Below are positions 50,398 to 60,108 of a stretch of 64,000 bases of DNA, one piece after another. The position numbers were made by a program, and so were the translations under genes. The notes under the pieces are model-generated. The model was not told the DNA's origin. It searched no databases and saw only the letters and a program-made list of their open reading frames with translations. The DNA lies in NCBI GenBank assembly GCA_003213515.1, contig QCMV01000006.1, forward strand, positions 1-64,000. Reading direction: 5' to 3'. This DNA comes from Pelagibacteraceae bacterium AG-422-N09. Its GTDB lineage: Bacteria > Pseudomonadota > Alphaproteobacteria > Pelagibacterales > AG-422-B15. The number at the start of each line of letters is the position of its first letter. Position 1 is the stretch's first letter.

Positions 50398-51024
50398 TCA
50401 AAAATAATTATTTATATATAATGGTTTTGGGTCAATTTTATCAATCATATTATTATCAATTATTTTTGGTAATTCGTACAAATTATAATCTATTAAATGA
50501 AAATTCGCTTTAATTTTAAGGAAACTTTTATTTTCTAGCGATTTTTTATGTAAATTAATATCACAAATATATATTGTTGCATTGTTGTACCTGAACTTTT
50601 CGTTATCAAAATTAACTAATGTAGGTTGATTAATGCTCTTTTTTCCTTTGAATGATTGAATAAAAAATTCATTATTTCTAAAGTGTAAAATTATACATTT
50701 TGTTTTCCTAATTTTACTCAGTTCCATTTTAGAATTAATTAATTCAAATTTGGACAATCCAAATATATTTAAATTCATAGTTAATCTAAGAGCCTTGGCA
50801 AAAGTTAATGCAGATCTAATACCAGTAAAGCTTCCTGGTCCTGTAATAATGTAAATTGATTTTATTTTTTTTATATTTGTACGTGATTTTTTTAAAAATT
50901 TATCAATCTCAATAATTAATATTTCAGAAATATTTTTTTTTATTTTTAATTCTTTATTAACTAATTTACCATTATGTATTAAAGCTAATCTAAATGATTG
51001 AGTAAAATCTAAAATAAGAAACAT
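50398..51024 (-). CDS. tsaB: tRNA threonylcarbamoyladenosine biosynthesis protein TsaB
   Basis: TsaB partners with TsaD and TsaE to make t6A37 in tRNAs. The 208-residue protein shows the hallmark IYIITGPGSFTGIRSALTFAKAL region (about 58-80). The N-terminal phosphate loop is divergent (ILDFTQSFRLALI), as expected because TsaB does not need catalysis. It starts the tsaB-fur-plsC-miaB run. It is very rich in Lys, Asn and Ile. Confidence 0.88.
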   Translation of the reverse strand: MFLILDFTQSFRLALIHNGKLVNKELKIKKNISEILIIEIDKFLKKSRTNIKKIKSIYIITGPGSFTGIRSALTFAKALRLTMNLNIFGLSKFELINSKMELSKIRKTKCIILHFRNNEFFIQSFKGKKSINQPTLVNFDNEKFRYNNATIYICDINLHKKSLENKSFLKIKANFHLIDYNLYELPKIIDNNMIDKIDPKPLYINNYF

Positions 51025-51065
51025 AATATTGCTATTTTTTACATATAGACTAAAAATTAGATGAT

Positions 51066-52100
51066 ATGAATAATTTTTTTTTTAATAATTTAAGCAAAAA
51101 TTATTTTTTATTTTTAATAATTTTCTCATCATATACTTTACCTGCTTTTTCTGAATCTGGTGTTTCGGTATTCATGTATCATAGATTTGGAGAAGACAAA
51201 TATCCTTCAACCAATGTTAGTGAAGAGCAATTTTTTTCCCATATAGATTATATTCTTAGTAATGAAATTAAGGTAATTAAGTTAGAAAAATTGATTGAAG
51301 ATCTAGATCGAAATAAAAAATTTAATGAAAAGACTGTGGCGTTTTCTGTTGATGATGCATATAGTTCATTTTATAAAATTGCTTGGCCAATTTTTAGAGA
51401 CCGTGAAATTCCTGTCACTTTATTTGTGTCTACTGAGATAATTGACGATAGAACAAACGGTTACATGACTTGGGAAGAAATCAAAACATTTGTTGATGAG
51501 GGCGGAAGTATTGGTCAACATACATCCTCACATTTACACATGCCATTAAATTCCATTTCAGAAATAAAAGAAGACATTTTAAATTCTCATAAAAGTTGGA
51601 TTAAAAATATTGGTTACATACCTAAACTTTTTGCCTATCCTTACGGAGAAACTAGTAATGAAGTAATTGATATACTCAAGGAGTTTGATATTTCGCACGC
51701 ATTTGGTCAACACTCTGGGGTTATTTCCAGTTTTGATAATCGATACTATTTACCTAGGTTTTCACTCAATGAAAGATTTGGAGATATTGATAGATTTGAA
51801 TTTGCAGTTAATGCTTATTCTCTAAATATAAAGGATTTTTTGCCAGGAGATATGTTTTTAATCGATAACAATAAACCTTTAATTGAGTTTAGTATTTTGA
51901 ATAATTTAAAAGGAAGCCCTATAGATTGTTTTTCTAATCCTGGTGGCAAATGGGATAAGCAAGAAATAATAAATATAAAAAAAAATAGATTCCAAATAAA
52001 ATTAAAAGAAGACTATTTAAGTGGAAGGGCGCGCCTGAATTGTACAACAAGGGTTGATGATATATGGTATTGGTTTGGATATCAGTTTTTAGTTAAATGA
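51066..52100 (+). CDS. secreted polysaccharide deacetylase
   Basis: This 344-residue protein has a signal peptide (about 1-29, ending PAFSES) and a NodB-type deacetylase domain. Metal and catalytic motifs are VDDAY (95-99, a TFDDG variant), HTSSH (152-156) and FAYPYGETSNEV. The N-terminal VSVFMYHRFGED is typical of PgaB-like and related enzymes that remove N-acetyl groups from exopolysaccharide or peptidoglycan. A C-terminal extension of about 90 residues has two cysteines. It is a + strand gene within an otherwise - strand conserved block and converges with the glucosaminidase gene, overlapping by 8 nt. Confidence 0.85.
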   Translation: MNNFFFNNLSKNYFLFLIIFSSYTLPAFSESGVSVFMYHRFGEDKYPSTNVSEEQFFSHIDYILSNEIKVIKLEKLIEDLDRNKKFNEKTVAFSVDDAYSSFYKIAWPIFRDREIPVTLFVSTEIIDDRTNGYMTWEEIKTFVDEGGSIGQHTSSHLHMPLNSISEIKEDILNSHKSWIKNIGYIPKLFAYPYGETSNEVIDILKEFDISHAFGQHSGVISSFDNRYYLPRFSLNERFGDIDRFEFAVNAYSLNIKDFLPGDMFLIDNNKPLIEFSILNNLKGSPIDCFSNPGGKWDKQEIINIKKNRFQIKLKEDYLSGRARLNCTTRVDDIWYWFGYQFLVK

Positions 52101-53061
52101 TATCAGTAATCAGTTGTAGCTGCTGATCAATGTTTATGTTTTCAAAATCTTGAAAGTCATTTATTTCAATAATGTTTTTAATTTTATCAATATAATTATC
52201 TTCAATAGAGTAACTGGATAAAAACTCAGCTAAATAAATACCTTTCAGAGGTATCTTATTAGAACGCAACACAAATCTATTAATACGAAACTCATTATAG
52301 TGAAAATTTGTATTTAGATTTTTCATATATGACGCTACAGACTCACTTAAATTATTAAAAGATTTAATTTTATATTTTGCATCAGTTTCTCTTTCATTTG
52401 GAATGATACCCTCGTTAGTTTTGCCCCAAATGTACTGCCCAAAAAGCGCATTACCCTCGTATGCGAATCTGGAAGTACCCCATCCACTCTCTATAACAGC
52501 CTGAGCTAGTGCGAGCGAAACGGGTATTTCATCAACTTTTATTAGTAGAGAATCTAATGTATCGGCCTTATACTCTTCCATTAAATTATGAATCCAAATA
52601 GCTTCTTTTCGTGATATTTGGTTAATACTACTTTTGACTAATTTTATTTTCTGGTTCAAAGATGACAGTTTACTATTCTCTTGGACTATTAACGGCAATG
52701 TAATTTTTATAAATAATTCTTTTCTATTCTTGATGGATTTTATACTTTTTAGATCCTTAGGTAGTTGAGAAACTTTTATATTTGGAATTGACTTAGTTTC
52801 TCTGATTTGATCAATCCTAATATCGTGAATTAGTTCATTTTGCTGCAGAGATTTTGCAGTTTTTAAATCAATTATGTAAGAAGCCTGCACATCTTTTTCA
52901 GCATAATTTAAAAGTACATCTTTCTGTATATAAGACTTTTGATAAAAGGTATTGGCGTATATCAGCGAAGTTAAAACCGATAAGACGATAAGTAAAAAAA
53001 TAAAATAATATATTTTAAATAGAAACTTTATATTTTTATCTTGAGTAATTAAAATATTCAT
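52093..53061 (-). CDS. membrane-anchored Bax-like glucosaminidase
   Basis: This is a 322-residue protein from ATG 53061; longer frames would overlap nfuA by 65 nt. It has one N-terminal membrane anchor (about 13-36), a linker, and a glucosaminidase domain like E. coli Bax and mannosyl-glycoprotein endo-beta-N-acetylglucosaminidase-like proteins. The catalytic Glu is probably E191 in LAQAVIESGWGTSRF, and NALFGQYIWG follows. Such enzymes cleave peptidoglycan glycan strands. Being opposite a polysaccharide deacetylase suggests both act on envelope glycans. Confidence 0.82.
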   Translation of the reverse strand: MNILITQDKNIKFLFKIYYFIFLLIVLSVLTSLIYANTFYQKSYIQKDVLLNYAEKDVQASYIIDLKTAKSLQQNELIHDIRIDQIRETKSIPNIKVSQLPKDLKSIKSIKNRKELFIKITLPLIVQENSKLSSLNQKIKLVKSSINQISRKEAIWIHNLMEEYKADTLDSLLIKVDEIPVSLALAQAVIESGWGTSRFAYEGNALFGQYIWGKTNEGIIPNERETDAKYKIKSFNNLSESVASYMKNLNTNFHYNEFRINRFVLRSNKIPLKGIYLAEFLSSYSIEDNYIDKIKNIIEINDFQDFENINIDQQLQLITDII

Positions 53062-53074
53062 ATCGAGTTTTCTT

Positions 53075-53638
53075 CTATAGTACCTGCTCAACTTTTTTGA
53101 CTTCAGGAACATTATGTTTAAGCATATTTTCGATACCATTTTTCAATGTAACAGTTGCACTTGGACAACCTGCGCAACTCCCTTTTAAGGAAAGATAAGC
53201 TGTGCCACTTTCATATTTTATAAATTTTACATCTCCACCATCTTGCATAATTGCTGGTCTGATCTTTGATAATAATATACTATTGATCATATTAACCACT
53301 TTAAGGTCATCGTCATGAAACTGTATAGTATCTAATTCATTACGGTCGTCGTCTTTTTTATTAATAGCTGGGAGGCCAGAATTAAGATGATTAGAAATTA
53401 CATGTAATATTGAAGCCTTAAGTTGATCCCAGGTATAATCATCTTTATTAATTGAGATACAATTTTTGTTAAATAATATATTTTCAATCCCTTTTATTTT
53501 GAAAAGTTCGTCTGCTAGTATTGAGTTTCTGTTTTCTTGAGATTTATTGAATTCAACTGGTTTTTCACAAAGCTCATGATCAGTAAGGATGAACTTTAAT
53601 GAATTTGGATTTGGAGTTGATTCGGTCTGTATGAACAT
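53075..53638 (-). CDS. nfuA: NfuA/NifU-like iron-sulfur cluster carrier
   Basis: This 187-residue scaffold or carrier has an Nfu N-terminal domain (MFIQTESTPNPNSLKF at the start) and a C-terminal NifU domain with the cluster-binding C-x2-C in GSCAGCPSATVTLKNGIENML. The Nfu_N/NifU pairing is the normal alphaproteobacterial form. It delivers Fe-S clusters to apo-proteins; clients in this window could include MiaB and the Fe-S oxidoreductase. The 87-bp upstream gap holds an isolated TTTAGAA half-site on the - strand, too weak to call an Irr site. Confidence 0.93.
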   Translation of the reverse strand: MFIQTESTPNPNSLKFILTDHELCEKPVEFNKSQENRNSILADELFKIKGIENILFNKNCISINKDDYTWDQLKASILHVISNHLNSGLPAINKKDDDRNELDTIQFHDDDLKVVNMINSILLSKIRPAIMQDGGDVKFIKYESGTAYLSLKGSCAGCPSATVTLKNGIENMLKHNVPEVKKVEQVL

Positions 53639-53725
53639 AATGTTTCTAAAGTTATATAGATAGATTCATAAATTTTTAAAGTTTTGATACAGTTATTTAT
53701 TAAGTTACTGAAATTAAATTGGTTT

Positions 53726-54202
53726 TTAATCTGATCGAGATGCTAAATCATCTATTAGCTCGTCTGAAAGTCCTTGTGGAATTATAACAATAGGCACAGG
53801 TAATTTTCCAGATTTTTGTCCTGCCAAAAGTGATACAAGTGGTCCAGGCTGATCTGACTCAGCCGCAGCTAGAACAAGAAATCTAATTGCGTTGTCCTCT
53901 TCTAGTGTCTCTATGATTTTTTCACTTGTGGTTCCCTCTTTTATCATAAGCTCAGGTACAATATTAGTTAGATCATTAATTACTTTAGACCACTTTTGAA
54001 GTTTTTCTTGTGCTTTCTCTCTTGCTTCTTGAAGTATTATATCTTCTATTGACTGCCATTGTTGAGGATCAAATTGCTCTATGACGTTTAACAATGTTAC
54101 TCCTCCCTTTGTACTCTGCGCACGCTTAGCAGCAAACCTGATCGCAACATTCAACTCTGCAGAGTCATCAACTATTACTAAAAATTTTGATCTATGCTTC
54201 AT
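53726..54202 (-). CDS. universal stress protein (UspA family)
   Basis: This 158-residue single-domain Usp protein starts KFLVIVDDSAELNVAIRFAAKRA and has the second-half segment RFLVLAAAESDQPGPLVSLLAGQ. The usual ATP-binding G-x2-G-x9-G(S/T) motif is not obvious here, so it may not bind ATP. The 3' end of trpS overlaps its start by 11 bp; trpS-uspA-nfuA is a common alphaproteobacterial order. The role is general stress; targets unknown. Confidence 0.86.
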   Translation of the reverse strand: MKHRSKFLVIVDDSAELNVAIRFAAKRAQSTKGGVTLLNVIEQFDPQQWQSIEDIILQEAREKAQEKLQKWSKVINDLTNIVPELMIKEGTTSEKIIETLEEDNAIRFLVLAAAESDQPGPLVSLLAGQKSGKLPVPIVIIPQGLSDELIDDLASRSD

Positions 54203-55214
54203 TTCTGTGTAGTCCTACAATGTCATATACATCATTAATTGTTTTTCGCGCAACTTGATTTGCTTTATTTTGACCATCTAACAAGATTTCTGAAAGATAG
54301 CCTATGTCTTGCATCAGTTTTTTAATTTCTGTTGTTATTGGATTTAGTCGTTCTATCAACACATCTGATAAATCAGACTTAAATTTTGAAAAATTTTGAC
54401 CTTCATATTGTTCAACTAGCTTATGTTTTTCAATTTCAGAAAAACCTGAATAGATATTAAGCAAGTTATTAACTTCTGCTAATTTTTGTACTTCCTCAAT
54501 TTTTCCTGGCATCACTGAATCTGCAGTTTTTGCTTTTTTTATCTTTTTTATAATTTCATCACTCTCATCTAAAAGACTAATGCGTGAGTATTCAGATAGA
54601 TCTGATTTACTCATTTTTTGATTTCCATCTTTAAGAGACATAATTCTCGAAATATTCTTATTTATAATTGGCTCAGGAATGGGAAAAAAATCCTCACGAT
54701 TAAAATCGCGATTAAATTTCTGTGCAATATCTCTAGTGAGTTCAAGATGCTGCTTTTGATCGTCTCCAACTGGAACATGTGTTGCTTTATAAACTAGTAT
54801 GTCAGCAGCCATTAAATTAGGATAAATAAATAGACCTGAACTAGCATTCTCTTTATCTTTCCCAGCTTTGTCTTTGAACTGTGTCATTCGATTCAACCAT
54901 CCCATTCTTGTAACGCAATTAAATATCCAAGCTAGCTCTGAATGAGCGGATACACTGCTTTGATTAAATATTACACTATTCTTTGGATCTATACCGGACG
55001 CTATGTAAGTTGCTGCAACTTCTAAAGTATTTCTTTTTAAAACCTTAGGGTCTTGTTTTACAGTTATCGCATGTAAATCAACTATACAAAAAAAACAATT
55101 ATAGTTATTTTGCATGTTCACAAAGTTTTTAATTGCTCCAAGATAATTACCTATATGAAGATCGCCTGATGGTTGAACACCTGATAAAACTGTATTGTTA
55201 TTAATTTTACTCAT
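54192..55214 (-). CDS. trpS: tryptophanyl-tRNA synthetase
   Basis: TrpS charges tRNA-Trp. The 340-residue class I synthetase has PSGDLHIGNYLGAI (HIGH variant, residues 15-28) and KMSKS near residue 202, with VGDDQKQHLELTRDIA between them. It overlaps murJ by 4 nt (ATGA) upstream and uspA by 11 nt downstream. Confidence 0.97.
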   Translation of the reverse strand: MSKINNNTVLSGVQPSGDLHIGNYLGAIKNFVNMQNNYNCFFCIVDLHAITVKQDPKVLKRNTLEVAATYIASGIDPKNSVIFNQSSVSAHSELAWIFNCVTRMGWLNRMTQFKDKAGKDKENASSGLFIYPNLMAADILVYKATHVPVGDDQKQHLELTRDIAQKFNRDFNREDFFPIPEPIINKNISRIMSLKDGNQKMSKSDLSEYSRISLLDESDEIIKKIKKAKTADSVMPGKIEEVQKLAEVNNLLNIYSGFSEIEKHKLVEQYEGQNFSKFKSDLSDVLIERLNPITTEIKKLMQDIGYLSEILLDGQNKANQVARKTINDVYDIVGLHRNEA

Positions 55215-56749
55215 TTTTGTAAAATCTTTTTAATTTCAGAATATTTAAACGGCTTGTAAAATGAAATTAGAATAAAATAAAGCAATATTGAAGAAAGTAC
55301 TGAAAATAAAAGGAATATAATTTCATAGCCTTGAAGAAAATTAAATAGAATTTCCAAATAGTTTTCTAAAAAAACTAAATACAAATACATGATTAAGGAG
55401 ACAATAATAATAATTATGCCAGGAAAGATGATTCTACTACTAATTTGATAATAATTATTTTTATACAAGCTATAATTCATTAATAAAACGCTTATCCATG
55501 CTGATATACTAGTAGCTATCGGAATTCCGATAAAACCTAAATTGACAAATAAGACTAAACTTAACGTTGTATTTATAACTAAATTTATTGCAGTAATATA
55601 CAATGTAGGTCTTGCATTTTCATATGCAAAAAATATTGGTGTATAAATTTTCATTAGAATAAATGCTACAAGACCTAAAGAATATAATTTGAGAGCTTTA
55701 GAAGTAAATAATGATGAGTTTTCGTTAAATTCACCTCTTTCGAAAAGTACAGCTATAATTTGCTCTGAAAGTGCAAAAATTCCTACAGATGCAGGAACCG
55801 CGAGCAGCAATGAGTAAACTAATGTTTGTTCTATCGTTTCATGGATTTTTTCAAAACTTTCTGATCTTATCTTACTTGAAATTGAGGGTAGCATAGCAAC
55901 ACCAATTGCTATGCCAATAAGGGCAAGAGGCAATTGATAAATGCGATCAGCATAATAAAGGTATGAAATAGCACCACTCTCATAAGAGGCAATGATTGTT
56001 CCAATTAAAATATTTATCTGCAACAACCCAGATGAAAAAAAGCTTGCTATAAACAACTTTATAAAACGCTTAACGTAACTATCGAATATTTTTCTAGTAA
56101 AGAAAAAAAATATTTTTTCTCTAGCTAGAGCAATAATAAGAAATATGATCTGTAACAGACCAGCAATAATAACACTCCATGATAAGAATGTTAAAAAATC
56201 ACCCGCTGTGTAAGCTGCAGTGATCAATGCTATTATCAATGTTATATTTAATATTATTGGAAGAGCTGCTGACAATGCAAACTTGTTATGTGAATTAAGA
56301 ATTGATGAACAAATTGATGAGATACTTATTAAAATTAAAAAAGGAAAAATAATTCTTGAAACTGCAACTAGCTCATTAAATTTTTCATTATCGTTTGTAA
56401 ATCCAGGGGCTAAAATCGCAACAAAGGATGGCATAAAAACTTCAATTATTAAAACTAACAGAGATGAGGCTGCTAAAAAAATCAGAAAAATACTACCTGA
56501 AAATTTTTTTGATTCATGCCTTAGATTATCTTTAATCAATTTAGTATAGATGGGTACGAACGCTGAGTTCAGTGCTCCTTCCGAAAAAATTCTTCGAAAC
56601 GTATTTGGTAGCCTAAAAGCAACAAAGAAAATATCAGCTATTACTCCTGTACCTAAAAAGTTAGCAAATATTATGTCTCTTAAAAAACCAAAAACTCTAC
56701 TAATCGATGTAAATAAAGAGTAAATAAGTGAGGACCTTATAACGTTCAT
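55211..56749 (-). CDS. murJ: lipid II flippase MurJ
   Basis: MurJ moves lipid II across the inner membrane for peptidoglycan synthesis. The 512-residue polytopic protein has about 14 hydrophobic helices and the family signatures VFGFLRDIIFANFLGTG, FRLPNTFRRIFSEGALNSAFVP and RIYQLPLALIGIAIGVAMLP. It is the first gene of the murJ-trpS-uspA group and is divergent from maeB. Confidence 0.95.
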   Translation of the reverse strand: MNVIRSSLIYSLFTSISRVFGFLRDIIFANFLGTGVIADIFFVAFRLPNTFRRIFSEGALNSAFVPIYTKLIKDNLRHESKKFSGSIFLIFLAASSLLVLIIEVFMPSFVAILAPGFTNDNEKFNELVAVSRIIFPFLILISISSICSSILNSHNKFALSAALPIILNITLIIALITAAYTAGDFLTFLSWSVIIAGLLQIIFLIIALAREKIFFFFTRKIFDSYVKRFIKLFIASFFSSGLLQINILIGTIIASYESGAISYLYYADRIYQLPLALIGIAIGVAMLPSISSKIRSESFEKIHETIEQTLVYSLLLAVPASVGIFALSEQIIAVLFERGEFNENSSLFTSKALKLYSLGLVAFILMKIYTPIFFAYENARPTLYITAINLVINTTLSLVLFVNLGFIGIPIATSISAWISVLLMNYSLYKNNYYQISSRIIFPGIIIIIVSLIMYLYLVFLENYLEILFNFLQGYEIIFLLFSVLSSILLYFILISFYKPFKYSEIKKILQK

Positions 56750-56826
56750 ATAAACATTGTTTATTAATCTATTTTGATTTAAATAACTTCAAAAATAAAG
56801 GTTCATTCAATATATATCTTTTGAAA

Positions 56827-56854
56827 TTGAAAAGCAGGTAAAAACCTATATAAA
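56827..56854 (+). promoter_or_regulatory. putative maeB promoter
   Basis: TTGAAA (56827-56832) and TATAAA (56849-56854) are spaced by 16 bp, 17 bp before the maeB start codon. A short inverted repeat AGGT-AAAA-ACCT lies in the spacer. Five of six bases of TATAAA match the -10 consensus and four of six of TTGAAA the -35. Confidence 0.45.
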
Positions 56855-56871
56855 TTCCAAAAAAAGAAAAT

Positions 56872-59139
56872 ATGACAAAAAAAGATAGAGAAGAGCATTT
56901 CAGCGAAAAAGAAGCGTTAGTGTTTCATACCCAAGGCAAGCCAGGCAAAATAGAAATTAAAGCTACGAAACCTTTAGAAACACAAAGAGACCTTTCATTA
57001 GCCTACTCACCTGGTGTTGCGGCTCCTGTGAATGCTATAGCAGAAGATATAAGCACAGTTTACGACTATACAAGTAAAGGTAATATAGTTGCAGTAATAT
57101 CAAATGGAACTGCGATATTAGGGCTTGGAAATTTAGGAGCTCATGCATCAAAACCAGTTATGGAGGGAAAATCTGTTTTATTTAAAAGATTTTCAGATAT
57201 CGACTCAATTGATTTAGAAATTGATACGGAGGATGCTGATAAATTTATTAACTCTGTAAAGTATTTAGGACCATCTTTTGGAGGAATAAATCTGGAAGAC
57301 ATTAAAGCTCCTGAATGTTTTATAATTGAAGATTCACTAAGAGAACAAATGGATATACCTATTTTCCATGATGATCAACATGGAACAGCAATTATATCTG
57401 CTGCAGCGCTTATAAATGCAATGGATCTTACAGGAAAAAAAATTAATGAAGCCAAAATTGTTGTTAATGGAGCAGGTGCTGCAGGTATTGCATGTCTGGA
57501 GCTCTTAAAAGCAATGGGTATGCCAAATGAAAATGCAATATTGTGTGATACCAAAGGAGTTATTCATACTGAAAGAAAAGAAAATATGAACCAATGGAAA
57601 TCCGCACACGCAGTAAAAACAAAGTGCAGAACTCTTGAAGATGCATTAAACGGAGCTGATATATTTTTTGGTCTCTCAATTGGTAATATCATTAGTCAAA
57701 AAATGGTTTTATCTATGGCAGAAAAACCAATTATTTTTGCAATGGCTAACCCTGAACCTGAAATATTGCCTGAAAAGATTAAAGAATGCAGAAAAGATGC
57801 GATTATTGCTACAGGAAGATCAGATTATCCTAATCAGGTTAATAATGTCTTAGGATTCCCCTATATATTTAGAGGTGCATTAGATGTAAGGGCAAAAACA
57901 ATTAATCTTGAAATGAAGATTGCTGCAGCTAAAGCAATAGCTGATCTAGCCAAGGAAGATGTACCAGATGAGGTAGCCAATGCTTATCCTGGGAAAAGAC
58001 CTCAATACGGTCCAGATTATATTATCCCTTCTCCCTTTGATCCAAGACTTATTAGTAAGGTTCCTCCGGCAGTTGCTAAAGCAGCAATGGATACTGGTGT
58101 TGCAAGGAAAGCAATTGTTGATATTGAAAATTATTCGAGTGAATTATCTGCTAGGCTCAATCCTTCTGCAGGTCTTCTACAAAAAGTTTTTCAAGAAGTA
58201 AAAGAAAATCCAAAAAGAGTAATTTTTACTGAAGGTGAAGAAGAGGACATGATCAGAGCTGCAGTAATTTTTCATAATAATAGAATGGGTACTCCGATAT
58301 TAATCGGAAGAGATGATGTCATAAAAGACAAAATGCAGGAAATGGGATTAGATTTTTTTGATCAAATGGAAATTCACAGCACTAGGAATAAATCTGAACA
58401 CGATAGGTATGCCGATCATATCTATCATCGTTTACAAAGAAAAGGATTTTTAAAAAAGGATTGTTTAGATCTACTAAATCAGGAAAGAAATGTTTTCGCA
58501 GCATGTATGGTATCTTTAAAGGAAGCTGATGCAATGGTTTGTGGTTTAACAAGAAGCTATGCTGCATCATTAGAAAGTATTGAATATGTTCTTGATCCAA
58601 TACCTAATAAAACCATTCTTGGCCTGACTGTGATGTTATGTAATGGAAGAACTATTTTTGTCGCTGACTCAAATGTACATGATATGCCTAACGCTTCACA
58701 ATTAGCAAATATTACGCAAGAAAGTGCTGAAGTAGTGAGAGAAATATTTGGTATTGAACCGAGAGCTGCGCTTGTTTCATACTCAAACTTTGGTAAACCA
58801 TTTACTGAAAGGTCAGTATATATGAGAGATGCAAAAAAAATTCTTGATGAAAGAAATGTTGATTTTGAATACGACGGAGAAATGGGCGCTAATACTGCAC
58901 TGAATGAAAATTTAATGAGTCTTTATCCATTTTGTAAATTATCTGGCCCTGCAAACTTATTAATTATGCCAGCTATACACAGTGCAAGCATATCGACTAA
59001 GATGCTTCAGGAATTAGGAGGGGGTACACTAGTTGGACCATACTTGGTTGGCTTTAAGGAAAGTATACAAATCGCTCCTTTAGGAGCAAATGTTGCTGAC
59101 ATTGTTAATTTAGCTGCATTATCAGCCTTTAAAAGTTAG
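56872..59139 (+). CDS. maeB: NADP-dependent malic enzyme with C-terminal phosphotransacetylase-like domain
   Basis: MaeB converts malate to pyruvate and CO2, making NADPH. The 755-residue two-domain form is usual in Proteobacteria. The malic enzyme part (1-430) has SPGVAAPVNAI, FHDDQHGTAI and the Rossmann VVNGAGAAGIACLELL. The phosphotransacetylase-like part (about 440-755) includes RVIFTEGEEEDMIRAA and CGLTRSYAASLESIEYVLD and is thought to be regulatory. With pckA in the same window it supplies the two C4-to-C3 routes. It shares a TTAG stop overlap with the hydrolase gene. Confidence 0.96.
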   Translation: MTKKDREEHFSEKEALVFHTQGKPGKIEIKATKPLETQRDLSLAYSPGVAAPVNAIAEDISTVYDYTSKGNIVAVISNGTAILGLGNLGAHASKPVMEGKSVLFKRFSDIDSIDLEIDTEDADKFINSVKYLGPSFGGINLEDIKAPECFIIEDSLREQMDIPIFHDDQHGTAIISAAALINAMDLTGKKINEAKIVVNGAGAAGIACLELLKAMGMPNENAILCDTKGVIHTERKENMNQWKSAHAVKTKCRTLEDALNGADIFFGLSIGNIISQKMVLSMAEKPIIFAMANPEPEILPEKIKECRKDAIIATGRSDYPNQVNNVLGFPYIFRGALDVRAKTINLEMKIAAAKAIADLAKEDVPDEVANAYPGKRPQYGPDYIIPSPFDPRLISKVPPAVAKAAMDTGVARKAIVDIENYSSELSARLNPSAGLLQKVFQEVKENPKRVIFTEGEEEDMIRAAVIFHNNRMGTPILIGRDDVIKDKMQEMGLDFFDQMEIHSTRNKSEHDRYADHIYHRLQRKGFLKKDCLDLLNQERNVFAACMVSLKEADAMVCGLTRSYAASLESIEYVLDPIPNKTILGLTVMLCNGRTIFVADSNVHDMPNASQLANITQESAEVVREIFGIEPRAALVSYSNFGKPFTERSVYMRDAKKILDERNVDFEYDGEMGANTALNENLMSLYPFCKLSGPANLLIMPAIHSASISTKMLQELGGGTLVGPYLVGFKESIQIAPLGANVADIVNLAALSAFKS

Positions 59140-60098
59140 TTTTTCAAAAAATTCGCGATCTCTTTAAGCGCTTGCTTTGCCTCAGGTAAAAAACCAAATA
59201 TTTGCCAAACATGAGGTAGATTGTTGTATACACTTAAAGTCACTTCATTGTTTCCATCTTTTATCTTAGACTCAAGATCCAGGGAGTCGCTATACAGTAT
59301 TTCAATATCACTAACTTGTATCAAGGTTTTTGGATAGTTTGAGTATTTTGCAAATACTGGGGATATAAGAGGATTTTTATAATCTTGATTTGGGGCGTAC
59401 CATTCTTTGACAGTTTTCTGCATAGAGAGCGACGTGTTTAACCAATTATCATAAGATAAATAAGGATCTAACTTTGAATTTTCCTTGATGCTTCTTCCTT
59501 TGCCAGTTAGGTCTGTCCATGGAGATAATAAAAATAGTTTTGAAGGTAATTTTTGATTTAGTTCTTGTAATTTTAATGTGCTGACCAAAGTTAAATTGCC
59601 ACCAGCTGAGTCCCCTCCAAAATAAATACTTTCATTTTTAAATCCTCTTTCTAATAAGGCATTATAAGTGCTTATAGTTTCTTCGATTGCTTTAGGAAAA
59701 TTACTTTCAGGTGATAATGAGTAATCAATAGCAAATATTTGAATTGAAGACAATTTAGCTAATGTTATAAGCATATTTTGATGTGTCTCCGGTGATCCAG
59801 CTACATAACCTCCTCCATGAAGATAAAGTATACATTTTTCTTTATCGGAATTTTTATCTTTAAAATGTAAAGTTCTAGTTTCATTTAAATAAATTTCTTT
59901 AATATCGATAGATGATTTGCTTTTATTGAAGATTAATTTTTGTAAAAGTTTAGAGCCTAGTGAACTATCTTGATCAACGTAACCTTCCTGGTTCATCAAC
60001 TTTCTTGCTTCGATGTAGGATCTTTCTTCAACAGGAGGCTGAACATCTTTTACATATTTTTTAAGCATGAAGTTGAGTATTTTTGAGTGTATGCTCAT
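59136..60098 (-). CDS. alpha/beta hydrolase (hormone-sensitive lipase family)
   Basis: This 320-residue esterase or lipase has the oxyanion motif HGGG in YLHGGGYVAGSPETH (near residue 94), the nucleophile elbow GGDSAGGNL (near 165), a likely Asp in VSDIEILYSD and His in NLPHVWQIFG. The motifs place it in the HSL/family IV group, active on short to medium acyl esters. There is no signal peptide. It lies 10 bp downstream of gshB. The natural substrate is unknown. Confidence 0.9.
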   Translation of the reverse strand: MSIHSKILNFMLKKYVKDVQPPVEERSYIEARKLMNQEGYVDQDSSLGSKLLQKLIFNKSKSSIDIKEIYLNETRTLHFKDKNSDKEKCILYLHGGGYVAGSPETHQNMLITLAKLSSIQIFAIDYSLSPESNFPKAIEETISTYNALLERGFKNESIYFGGDSAGGNLTLVSTLKLQELNQKLPSKLFLLSPWTDLTGKGRSIKENSKLDPYLSYDNWLNTSLSMQKTVKEWYAPNQDYKNPLISPVFAKYSNYPKTLIQVSDIEILYSDSLDLESKIKDGNNEVTLSVYNNLPHVWQIFGFLPEAKQALKEIANFLKN

Positions 60099-60108
60099 AT
60101 CAAATTAT

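Noticed and set aside
51025..53074. A horizontally acquired island around the deacetylase and glucosaminidase genes
   Set aside because: Base composition and codon use look like the neighbours, and there are no repeats, integrase or tRNA nearby. They are better seen as ordinary lineage-specific genes.
53062..53139. N-terminal extension of the glucosaminidase reaching into nfuA
   Set aside because: The extension overlaps nfuA by 65 nt and adds no recognisable signal. ATG at 53061 places the membrane anchor at the N-terminus with a 13-nt gap.
53640..53656. TTTAGAA on the - strand upstream of nfuA as a second Irr operator
   Set aside because: Only the first half-site is good; the second half, TTATGTT, matches TTCTAAA at few positions. 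At this base composition a single half-site is expected by chance.
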